Positions 1-5,061 are shown, numbered from the stretch's first letter. The stretch is DNA of 5,293 nucleotides from Dehalococcoidia bacterium (GCA_030589825.1 JAUUZT010000070.1:1-5293); one strand, 5' to 3'. Notes: generated from the letters alone by a model not told the origin. Translations and numbers: made by a program.

Positions 1-14
1 AATCTTCATTTATT

Positions 15-38
15 TACTTACCGACCGTTAAGTAAGTA
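15..38. promoter_or_regulatory. TetR-type operator-like palindrome
   Basis: A perfect 7-bp inverted repeat, TACTTAC (15-21) and GTAAGTA (32-38), flanks a 10-bp centre containing CCGACCG. The size and the ACTTACCGACCG-like core resemble operators of TetR-family repressors. It sits just downstream of a -10-like element read leftward (41-46), so a bound protein would cover the transcription start. Inference: an autoregulated repressor gene may begin at the left edge, where a leftward ATG occupies 9-7, but only three codons are visible. No repressor gene is seen in the window. Confidence 0.4.
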
Positions 39-40
39 TC

Positions 41-69
41 AGTTTATCAAAGTAAAAATATCTTGTCAA
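41..69 (-). promoter_or_regulatory. Leftward sigma70-type promoter
   Basis: Read on the minus strand there is a perfect -35 hexamer TTGACA (69-64), a 17-bp spacer, and a -10 element TAAACT (46-41) preceded by an extended TG motif (49-48). Transcription would start near position 34, inside the palindrome at 15-38, and reach an ATG at 9-7. This fits a divergent gene starting at the window edge. Promoter activity is inferred from motif and spacing only. Confidence 0.45.
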
Positions 70-199
70 ATAGAGTGGTATCTTCAGTTAGTGGCCTGTG
101 ATTTTGTCACTATCAAAATATTCTGTGAATAAATTACGCTATGAGGCAGATGGTAACATTGAACAAAGAGGATCAGAGGTAAATTGCTTATTTGACAAG
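62..199. repeat. 11-bp perfect inverted repeat spanning the intergenic region
   Basis: CTTGTCAAATA at 62-72 is the exact reverse complement of TATTTGACAAG at 189-199, with 116 bp between the arms. Each arm contains a TTGACA hexamer pointing outward, and each hexamer is the -35 element of one of the two divergent promoter candidates. The coordinates given span both arms and the sequence between. A shared regulator binding both arms is possible but is only inferred. Confidence 0.5.
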
Positions 200-222
200 C
201 AGTTGGTATGAGGGGTTATAAT
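192..222 (+). promoter_or_regulatory. Rightward promoter for the operon
   Basis: A perfect TTGACA (192-197) is followed, after a long 19-bp spacer, by a perfect TATAAT (217-222). Transcription would begin around 229, which is exactly an in-frame ATG of the Fur-family gene. The hexamers are ideal but the spacing is suboptimal, which often goes with activator control. If real, it rules out the upstream ATG at 208 as a start and makes the message leaderless or nearly so. Confidence 0.45.
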
Positions 223-228
223 ACAAGT

Positions 229-696
229 ATGAAATTGAGACTCAGTCGCAAACAGAGTGGCAAAATGCAGGGTCATCCGATGACTGCTCAACGGCGTCTG
301 CTTTTGGAGCTGATAAAGCAGGCCGATGGGCATATAGATGCCCGGGAACTGTACCGACTTGCCAGTATTAAAGGTGAGTTAATCAGCCCTGCAACCATAT
401 ACCGCAGCCTGAATCTATTCAAAACACTGGGATTGGTTGATGAGAGAAGGCTTGGAAAGATGCGCTGCTACTATGAGATAAAGCGGCCTTCTGACCATCA
501 GCACATGGTGTGTAATTGCTGTGGAAAGATTATTGAGATAGAGAGTCCGTTGATTCGCAAGTTGGTGAATAAGGTACAGAATGAGCATGGGTTTAACGTT
601 ACCAAGGTTGAATTTTATTTAGAGGGCTATTGTGAGCAATGTAGTGATAAAGAAACTCACAAGGTGGTTTGGAAGAGCCCGAAGAACAGGAGGTGA
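229..696 (+). CDS. Fur/PerR-family transcriptional repressor
   Basis: Metal-dependent dimeric DNA-binding regulator of 155 aa, a normal Fur length. The winged-helix domain covers about residues 15-75, with MTAQRR opening the first helix and SPATIYRSLNLFKTLGLV (53-70) as the recognition region. The C-terminal dimerisation domain has structural zinc cysteines C95-x2-C98 and C135-x2-C138, and a regulatory H90-x-H92. Glu83 and Glu103 sit where B. subtilis PerR has Asp85 and Asp104, judged by eye, so iron or zinc sensing may fit better than peroxide sensing. The start is uncertain: ATG 208 has no Shine-Dalgarno and lies upstream of a TATAAT at 217-222; ATG 229 coincides with the predicted transcript start and has GAGGGG 13 nt upstream; ATG 265 is also possible. 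First gene of the operon, it may control its own operon and the downstream cofactor genes. Family is confident; ligand is not. Confidence 0.9.
   Translation: MKLRLSRKQSGKMQGHPMTAQRRLLLELIKQADGHIDARELYRLASIKGELISPATIYRSLNLFKTLGLVDERRLGKMRCYYEIKRPSDHQHMVCNCCGKIIEIESPLIRKLVNKVQNEHGFNVTKVEFYLEGYCEQCSDKETHKVVWKSPKNRR
688..693 (+). promoter_or_regulatory. Strong Shine-Dalgarno pointing to the out-of-frame ATG 700
   Basis: AGGAGG lies just before and overlaps the TGA context of the Fur-family gene. It is ideally placed (6 nt) for the ATG at 700, which opens a 23-codon frame ending at 771. It is 13 nt from the ATG at 707, which opens the frame encoding the coil. This mismatch is part of the evidence for a frame break in the short gene. 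Confidence 0.6.
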
Positions 697-706
697 AATA
701 TGCCTA

Positions 707-820
707 ATGGATTTGATGGGGGAGCAAGAACTGGACTTTTTAAAGAATCAGTCTCAAGCAATAAAGGCTGAACTAGAGCAAATAGAGACCAGAATTAACA
801 AACTGCAAGACGAGAGTTAG
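707..820 (+). CDS. Short DUF5320-like coiled-coil protein, N-terminus probably frame-disrupted
   Basis: The 37-residue frame encodes a single charged amphipathic coil: ELDFLKNQSQAIKAELEQ followed by IETRINKLQ. It resembles the C-terminal coil of DUF5320 proteins, which often accompany NifX-like proteins; their function is unknown. Canonical members are longer and begin with a Gly-rich MP...DGTGP head. Here such a head (MPNGFDGG) is present at ATG 700, directly after an ideal AGGAGG, but in the preceding frame. Removing one G from the run at 718-722 would join head and coil into a 39-residue protein. So this is either a compact gene using ATG 707 (or 716), a sequencing or real one-base indel, or a remnant. 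The coil aligns without gaps to residues 164-192 of the next gene's product (9 of 29 identical), which supports it as genuine coding sequence. Confidence 0.55.
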   Translation: MDLMGEQELDFLKNQSQAIKAELEQIETRINKLQDES

Positions 821-859
821 AAAACTGATTGTTATGATAAAAATTAAAAGGAGTAAATT

Positions 860-1447
860 ATGAGAATTGCTATTTCAAGTACGGGTTCAACTCTGGATGC
901 CGAGGTAGATCCACGTTTCGGTCGCTGCCAGTATTTTATTATTGTTGACCCCGAGACAATGGAGGCGGAGTCTATACAGAACACTAATGCCATGGCTTCC
1001 GGTGGGGCAGGAATCTCAACAGGACAGGTGATTGTTGGCAAAGATGTTGGGGTTGTACTTACAGGAAACTGCGGTCCCAACGCCTACCAGGTATTGTCCG
1101 CCGCTGGAGTTCAGGTAATAACCGGCGTTTCAGGAAAGATTAAAGACGCCATTGAAAAATACAAAGAGGGAGCATTTGAAGCTTCCTCGCAGGCCAATGT
1201 CGTTGACCACTTCGGCGCAGGTGGTGGTTCTGGCAGGGGAATGGGTCGTGGCATGGGTAAAGGAATGGGACGTGGTATTGGTAGAGGTATGGGAAATGAA
1301 ACGGGGCCAGTAGAGAGCCCTGCGGCAGAGTCTGATAATCCGGCTCAGGAGATAGAAGAACTCAATGCGCAGTCAAATGCGCTGGCTCAACAGATAACTG
1401 ATATCCAACGACGTATAGAAGGATTAGAAAAGAAGGGGAGATCATAA
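860..1447 (+). CDS. NifX/orange-protein-type cofactor-binding protein with Gly-Met repeat and C-terminal coil
   Basis: Cytoplasmic protein of 195 aa in the dinitrogenase iron-molybdenum cofactor biosynthesis family (NifX, NafY, NifB C-terminus, Mo-Cu orange protein). The NifX-like domain is residues 1-118: MRIAISSTG at the start, DPRFGRC (17-23) and the Gly-rich GNCGPNAYQVL (69-79). Stand-alone members are usually about 110-125 aa. Here the domain is followed by five tandem RGMG-type tetrapeptides (126-145), an acidic linker, and a coiled coil (164-192) related to the preceding short protein. Cys23 and Cys71 and the Met-rich repeat are candidate metal ligands; that role is inference. AAGGAG lies 6 nt before the ATG. 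Beside paired ferredoxin-ATPases the protein most likely holds or delivers a metal-sulfur cluster. No nitrogenase structural gene is in the window, so a role in nitrogen fixation should not be assumed. Confidence 0.88.
   Translation: MRIAISSTGSTLDAEVDPRFGRCQYFIIVDPETMEAESIQNTNAMASGGAGISTGQVIVGKDVGVVLTGNCGPNAYQVLSAAGVQVITGVSGKIKDAIEKYKEGAFEASSQANVVDHFGAGGGSGRGMGRGMGKGMGRGIGRGMGNETGPVESPAAESDNPAQEIEELNAQSNALAQQITDIQRRIEGLEKKGRS
1235..1294 (+). repeat. Five tandem 12-bp coding repeats (R/K-G-M/I-G)
   Basis: Five in-frame units of four codons encode RGMG, RGMG, KGMG, RGIG and RGMG with no interruption. Codons vary between units (agg/cgt/aaa/cgt/aga for the basic residue), so the peptide repeat is kept by selection rather than by very recent duplication. 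It forms the hinge between the NifX-like domain and the coil. Confidence 0.8.
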
Positions 1448-1449
1448 TA

Positions 1450-1686
1450 ATGCCAATATATGAATACCAGTGTACAAAATGTGGAGAAAGTTTTGAGGTC
1501 AGGCAGTCAATGGGAGCAGACGGTTCCAGCCTGAATTGCCCTAAATGCAAGGCAAAGAATCCAAAACGGCTGATTTCTTCTTTCAGCAGTATAGGTTCTG
1601 AGTCGTTTGGCTCTTCAGGATATGGGGGCTCTACCTGTAGTACAGGAAACTGTAGCACAGGGACCTGTGGACTACCAATGATGTAG
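1450..1686 (+). CDS. FmdB-type zinc ribbon protein
   Basis: Small protein of 78 aa with the typical FmdB/CxxC_CXXC_SSSS start MPIYEYQCTKCGESFE and a single zinc ribbon from C8-x2-C11 and C30-x2-C33. The family is widespread, with roles proposed in regulation or metal handling but not established. After the ribbon comes a Ser/Gly-rich linker (43-60) and an unusual tail in which C63, C68 and C73 are spaced exactly five residues apart inside CSTGN-CSTGT-CGLPM. The tail could bind an extra metal or form disulfides; that is inference. The gene starts 2 nt after the previous stop, with GGGGAG nine nt before the ATG, so it is co-translated with the NifX-like gene. Confidence 0.85.
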   Translation: MPIYEYQCTKCGESFEVRQSMGADGSSLNCPKCKAKNPKRLISSFSSIGSESFGSSGYGGSTCSTGNCSTGTCGLPMM

Positions 1687-1712
1687 TAAATAACAATAAT
1701 GGAGGTGTAAGT

Positions 1713-1931
1713 ATGCCTAGAGGAGACGGAAGTGGCCCCCCAGGAGGGGGAAGGCCGGGTAGTGGAAGAGGAGCTGGAGGCGCAGGCAGGATGGGAGGTG
1801 ACCGACCAGGTTCTGGCCCAAGTGGGAACTGTGTCTGCCCTGCTTGTGGTGCCAAGGCAACTCATCAGATAGGAAAGCCCTGTAACACTATCAGCTGTCC
1901 TAACTGTGGGGCAAGAATGACCCGGGAATAA
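1713..1931 (+). CDS. Gly-rich small zinc ribbon protein with DUF5320-like head
   Basis: A 72-residue protein in two parts. Residues 1-38 are almost entirely Gly, Pro, Arg and Ser and begin MPRGDGSGPPGGG, like the head of DUF5320 proteins. Residues 39-72 hold six cysteines (C40, C42, C45, C57, C62, C65), with C42-x2-C45 and C62-x2-C65 forming a zinc ribbon or rubredoxin-like knuckle. I know of similar small proteins beside NifX-like and ferredoxin-ATPase genes, but of no assigned function. GGAGG lies 7 nt before the ATG. The stop is 1 nt before the next gene's ATG, so translation of the first ATPase is probably coupled to it. Scaffold or metal-transfer roles are plausible. The local base composition is GC-rich because of the glycine codons. 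Confidence 0.75.
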   Translation: MPRGDGSGPPGGGRPGSGRGAGGAGRMGGDRPGSGPSGNCVCPACGAKATHQIGKPCNTISCPNCGARMTRE

Positions 1932-1932
1932 T

Positions 1933-2784
1933 ATGATAATTTCTGTTGCCAGTGGTAAAGGGGGCACGGGCAAGACTTTGGTAGCTACCAGTCTTGCCCT
2001 TTCATTAAAAGAAAAATATCGTGTACAGCTTCTGGATTGTGATGTGGAGGAACCGAACGACCACGTTTTCTTGAAGCCTGTGTCTACTTATAAAGAAACA
2101 GCTTCAGTCATGATTCCTGAGGTAGATGATAACAAATGTAACTACTGCGGTAGATGTGGTGAAGTTTGTGCTTATAACGCTATTGCGGTGGTGAAACAAA
2201 AGGTGCTTATCTTTCCGGACCTCTGTCATGGCTGTGGCGCATGCAGTTATCTCTGCCCTGAAAAGGCTATCTCGGAGAGGGCAAATGGAATTGGTGTAAT
2301 AGAGAAGGGATATGCAGATAGTATTGACTTTGTTCAGGGAAGGCTTGCAATTGGCAAGGCTATGGCACCACCAATCATTAGAAGAGTGAAAGAGCTTGTT
2401 GATAATGATAGAGTGGCAATAGTAGATGCATCACCGGGAACATCTTGTCCTGTCATTGAAGCGGTGAGGGAAAGCGATTTTTGTCTGCTGGTATCTGAGC
2501 CAACGCCATTTGGGTTGAATGACCTTATGCTGGCAGTGGAAGCAATTAGAAAACTTAATATTAAATGTGGAGTGGTGCTCAATCGTGTTGGTGTAGGTGA
2601 TAGCAAGACGGAGGAATATTGCCGCAGGGAGAATATTCCAATTATGCTGACTATTCCACTGGATACTGAGATTGCTTACTTGTATTCTCGAGGTATCACT
2701 CTGGCCGAGGGCATGCCGCAATGGAAGAACAAGTTCCTGGAACTTTTCGATAAAATCCTGGAACTGACAGGAGATGGTAATTGA
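1933..2784 (+). CDS. MinD/Mrp-like P-loop ATPase with inserted two-cluster ferredoxin domain (first copy)
   Basis: Cytoplasmic ATPase of 283 aa in the group of MinD-superfamily ATPases with an inserted ferredoxin domain. The deviant Walker A is GKGGTGKT (8-15), with its signature first lysine K9; LLDCD (33-37) is the switch I strand. A ferredoxin insert follows with C69-x2-C72-x2-C75-x3-C79 and C98-x2-C101-x2-C104-x3-C108-P, each suited to one [4Fe-4S] cluster. Switch II is D165-ASPGTSCP, where the family more often has DGPPG; Cys172 just after it is shared with the paralogue. EPTPFGLNDL follows. The protein probably forms a dimer with the next gene's product, coupling ATP hydrolysis to cluster transfer or electron flow for the NifX-like protein, as in orange-protein clusters. 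No good Shine-Dalgarno is present; the start is 1 nt after the preceding stop. Confidence 0.92.
   Translation: MIISVASGKGGTGKTLVATSLALSLKEKYRVQLLDCDVEEPNDHVFLKPVSTYKETASVMIPEVDDNKCNYCGRCGEVCAYNAIAVVKQKVLIFPDLCHGCGACSYLCPEKAISERANGIGVIEKGYADSIDFVQGRLAIGKAMAPPIIRRVKELVDNDRVAIVDASPGTSCPVIEAVRESDFCLLVSEPTPFGLNDLMLAVEAIRKLNIKCGVVLNRVGVGDSKTEEYCRRENIPIMLTIPLDTEIAYLYSRGITLAEGMPQWKNKFLELFDKILELTGDGN
2769..2773 (+). promoter_or_regulatory. Shine-Dalgarno supporting a TTG start
   Basis: AGGAG, within the last codons of the first ATPase, lies 7 nt before the TTG at 2781. Together with alignment of the encoded start (KELVILSGKGG) to the first ATPase's own beginning, it identifies TTG as the initiation codon. 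No ATG is available in frame nearby. Confidence 0.75.
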
Positions 2785-3641
2785 AAGAGTTAGTAATCTT
2801 GAGTGGTAAGGGCGGAACAGGAAAGACCAGCATAGTGGGCTCCTTTGCGGCGATTGCACAGAGGAAAGTGCTGGTCGACTGCGACGTTGATGCTGCTGAC
2901 CTTAATTTATTGCTTAACCCTACTATTCAAGAGGAAAATGAATTCTGGAGTGGGCAGGTTGCCTTTATTGACAGGCAAAAATGTACCGAGTGCGGACTAT
3001 GCCAGGAATTATGCCGCTTCAATGCTATTACAGATTTTAATGTTGACCCTGTGGCCTGTGAAGGTTGTAGCTTCTGTTCTCATATCTGTCCTGTTGAGGC
3101 GATTACCATGCAGGATTGCATGGCGGGACAGTGGTTTATTTCTAGTAGTAAATATGGACCTTTAGTTCATGCCCGCCTGGGGATAGCCCAGGAAAACTCC
3201 GGCAAGCTGGTCGCACTGGTCAGGAAGCAGTCCAGGGAGATTGCCGTGAAAGAGGAATTTGATTATATTATCAGCGATGGGCCTCCGGGTATTGGTTGCC
3301 CGGTTATCTCGGCATTGTCAGGGGCGGATATGGCTTTACTGGTGACTGAACCGACATTATCCGGAATACATGACTTTGAGAGGGTGCTCAGTGTTTGCCA
3401 GCACTTTGATATTCCAGCTATGGTTTGTATCAATAAGTATGACATTAATGAGGATAATACCCGGCAGATTGAAGAGTTTTGTCTCAATCAGGGAGTACAG
3501 GTAGCCGCAAGGATTCCATTTGATAATGTTGTTACCGAAGCCCTTGTGCAGGGTCTTCCTGTGGTGGAATACTCAAAGGGTGAGGTTTCTCAGCAGATAG
3601 AATCACTGTGGCAGAAGCTCAGTGAGAAGCTCGGACGATAG
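2781..3641 (+). CDS. MinD/Mrp-like P-loop ATPase with inserted two-cluster ferredoxin domain (second copy)
   Basis: A 286-residue paralogue of the preceding ATPase. It starts at TTG, sharing TTGA (2781-2784) with that gene's stop codon, so the two are translationally coupled and probably made in equal amounts. The deviant Walker A is SGKGGTGKT (8-16), switch I is VDCDVDAADLNLLL (32-45), the ferredoxin motifs are C68-x2-C71-x2-C74-x3-C78 and C93-x2-C96-x2-C99-x3-C103-P, and switch II is D166-GPPGIGCP with Cys173. It keeps the canonical GPPG that the first copy has changed, so the two subunits may differ in nucleotide handling. Pairs like this occur beside NifX-fold proteins in anaerobes, including the orange-protein operons of sulfate reducers. 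A heterodimer serving metal-cluster assembly is inferred, not shown. Confidence 0.93.
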   Translation: MKELVILSGKGGTGKTSIVGSFAAIAQRKVLVDCDVDAADLNLLLNPTIQEENEFWSGQVAFIDRQKCTECGLCQELCRFNAITDFNVDPVACEGCSFCSHICPVEAITMQDCMAGQWFISSSKYGPLVHARLGIAQENSGKLVALVRKQSREIAVKEEFDYIISDGPPGIGCPVISALSGADMALLVTEPTLSGIHDFERVLSVCQHFDIPAMVCINKYDINEDNTRQIEEFCLNQGVQVAARIPFDNVVTEALVQGLPVVEYSKGEVSQQIESLWQKLSEKLGR

Positions 3642-3658
3642 AGAGATAAATAATAATA

Positions 3659-4324
3659 ATGAGTAAAGAGAGTATTAAGGCAATACTGGCTGAATTACCG
3701 GAAGGGATCCAGTTGGTGGCAGCTGCCAAGACAAGGACAGCTGATGAAATCATGGAGGCAATAAACTCTGGAGTAAAAATAATCGGAGAAAACTATGTCA
3801 AGGAAGCAGAAAAGGCATATAACAGTATAGGAAAGGCAGCGAAGTGGCACTTTATAGGTCATCTCCAGAGTAACAAGGTAAAAATCGCAGCTCGGATATT
3901 TGATATGATTGAGACGGTTGACTCTGTTGAACTGGCAACGGAAATTGATAAGAGATGTGGTCAGATTGGCAAAGTGATGCCGGTTCTAATTGAGATAAAT
4001 AGTGGCAGGGAAGAACAAAAGGCAGGAGTGTTACCTGAGAATACCGAAAAGCTGGTGAGAGAGCTTGCGGGTCTTAAGAATATAAAGGTAATGGGGTTAA
4101 TGACGATGGGTCCTCGCTTTGGTGAGTCGGAGGATTCGAGGCCCTATTTCGTAGCAACGAAGGAGATTTTTAAGAGGATTAAAAATCTGGATATTCCCAA
4201 TATCGAGATGAACTGTCTTTCAATGGGAATGACAAATTCTTATAAAATTGCCATAGAGGAAGGGGCAAATATTGTAAGGATAGGGACCCTGTTATTTGGG
4301 GAAAGAAACTATCAGGAGAAATAG
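3659..4324 (+). CDS. YggS/PROSC-family PLP-binding homeostasis protein
   Basis: Cytosolic PLP carrier of the alanine-racemase N-terminal-domain fold, involved in pyridoxal-phosphate balance and without known catalysis. It has 221 aa against about 230 for E. coli YggS; the shortfall is at the N-terminus, where only some 17 residues precede the LVAAAKTR strand carrying the PLP lysine K24. Other signatures are GENYVKEA (43-50), HFIGHLQSNK (64-73), EINSGREEQKAG (112-123), GLMTMGP (146-152), SMGM (188-191) and VRIGTLLFGER (206-216). The ATG is preceded only by a weak GAGAGA about 13 nt away. It lies 17 bp after the second ATPase on the same strand, so it is probably in the operon. A link to PLP-dependent cysteine desulfurase supply of sulfur is imaginable but unproven, since YggS is often found in unrelated operons. 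Confidence 0.93.
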   Translation: MSKESIKAILAELPEGIQLVAAAKTRTADEIMEAINSGVKIIGENYVKEAEKAYNSIGKAAKWHFIGHLQSNKVKIAARIFDMIETVDSVELATEIDKRCGQIGKVMPVLIEINSGREEQKAGVLPENTEKLVRELAGLKNIKVMGLMTMGPRFGESEDSRPYFVATKEIFKRIKNLDIPNIEMNCLSMGMTNSYKIAIEEGANIVRIGTLLFGERNYQEK

Positions 4325-4360
4325 AAGAAATAATATGGAGATAACTAATATATAGGCATT

Positions 4361-4385
4361 TACCCGCTGCCCGGTAGCCTGGGTA
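4361..4385 (+). other. Imperfect GC-rich hairpin after the operon
   Basis: TACCC (4361-4365) pairs with GGGTA (4381-4385), and inside it GCTG pairs with TAGC (one G-T pair) around a CCCGG loop, leaving a 2-nt bulge. It lies 37 bp after the YggS stop and 36 bp before the lipoprotein ATG. No T run follows, so it is not a classical intrinsic terminator. It could be a transcript-end or processing structure between the cofactor operon and the lipoprotein gene. Confidence 0.35.
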
Positions 4386-4420
4386 GCGTTAATGATTGCT
4401 GCTAAAGTTAGTTCGATAAA

Positions 4421-4993
4421 ATGTTGATGAAAAAAATGAAGAATCTGCTATCTAAAACAATCGTTCTCGTCACAATATTAATTCTGTTAGCAACTGCTGC
4501 AGGTTGCACTTCTTCCAGCAGTGCTGACTCTCCCGGAACTTCGGCTGAAGAACTGGGATTGATGGTACTGGAAGAAGACATTGAGGCACCAATTTTTATT
4601 CTGCCCACACTAGGGGGGCCGGATATAATCCTGTCGGAGTTAAGGGGAGAATTTGTGGTGCTCAATTTCTGGACTACCCAATGCCCCCCCTGTGTCGCTG
4701 AAATGAAGTATTTCGAAGCAGCGGCAAAAAAATATCCGGATGAGTTGACAATTCTGGCTATAGATATAGGGGAAAGCGAATCAAAGGTGAGCGAATTCTT
4801 TGGCGATGATGAAAGAAGTTTCATAGTACCTCTGGACAGCACAGGGCAAGTCACTTCTGTCTACGGAATACGCTATACCCCAACCACCTTTTTCCTGGAT
4901 GAAGAGGGCAATGTTCTCTACGCAAAGACGGGTGCATTTGCCAGTGAACAGCATTTCGAGAACAGCGTTGCATTGTTGATGGCGTCGGCATAG
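4421..4993 (+). CDS. TlpA/ResA-like thioredoxin-fold lipoprotein
   Basis: Exported, membrane-anchored thiol-disulfide oxidoreductase of 190 aa. The signal has a basic start (MLMKKMKNLLSK), a hydrophobic core (IVLVTILILLATAA) and a lipobox-like AAGC with lipidation expected at Cys29. A Ser/Gly-rich linker (30-50) leads to the AhpC-TSA/TlpA-type domain with APIFILPTLGG, the active site CPPC (C88-C91) in NFWTTQCPPC, and the cis-proline in YTPTTFF (P154). The residue before the first catalytic cysteine is Gln, not the usual Trp-Cys or Ala arrangement, and CPPC is a variant seen in other TlpA/ResA proteins. Family members reduce apocytochromes or extracytoplasmic thiols; the substrate here is unknown. 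ATGs at 4421, 4427 and 4436 are all possible, and no Shine-Dalgarno separates them. Whether it belongs to the upstream operon is unclear because of the 96-bp gap with a hairpin. Confidence 0.9.
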   Translation: MLMKKMKNLLSKTIVLVTILILLATAAGCTSSSSADSPGTSAEELGLMVLEEDIEAPIFILPTLGGPDIILSELRGEFVVLNFWTTQCPPCVAEMKYFEAAAKKYPDELTILAIDIGESESKVSEFFGDDERSFIVPLDSTGQVTSVYGIRYTPTTFFLDEEGNVLYAKTGAFASEQHFENSVALLMASA

Positions 4994-5046
4994 ACAGCTG
5001 CTTTAATAATTTATCCCAGGTAACACTGTATATTTCATTGTGATTA

Positions 5047-5061
5047 ACCTGTTCCACAGGT
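5047..5061. repeat. Perfect 6-bp hairpin in the intergenic region
   Basis: ACCTGT (5047-5052) and ACAGGT (5056-5061) form a perfect dyad with a TCC loop, 53 bp after the lipoprotein stop. A run of six T (5080-5085) follows only 18 bp later, too far for a standard intrinsic terminator. It could be a weak terminator or an operator for the downstream gene. The rest of 4994-5173 is AT-rich and shows no convincing gene. Confidence 0.3.

Noticed and set aside
97..111. TGTGATTTTGTCACT, CRP/FNR-like dyad
   Set aside because: The half-site spacing is 5 bp rather than the 6 bp of CRP sites, and the flanks do not match FNR.
141..182. 13-codon reading frame before the Fur-family gene, possible leader peptide
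   Set aside because: No Shine-Dalgarno, no codon run or hairpin typical of attenuation, and length expected by chance.
632..706. Upstream extension of the short coil frame to ATG 632
   Set aside because: It overlaps 65 bp of the well-supported Fur-family coding region, has a basic sequence unlike DUF5320 and no ribosome binding site.
830..838. Extended -10 motif (TG-T-TATGAT) before the NifX-like gene, possible internal promoter
   Set aside because: No recognisable -35 element at suitable spacing; AT-rich sequence makes a chance match likely.
1362..1973. Long minus-strand open frames, also at 844-1080, 2334-2859, 3263-3487 and 4408-5057
   Set aside because: They are antisense to genes with clear family motifs, have low-complexity or Ser/Pro-rich translations and no start signals.
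2845..3165. Second + strand frame inside the second ATPase
   Set aside because: It lies wholly within the ferredoxin-ATPase gene in another frame and shows no family motif.
4684..4690. Run of seven C in the thioredoxin active-site codons, possible frameshift site
   Set aside because: The frame is intact across it and encodes the expected CPPC motif followed by a normal domain.
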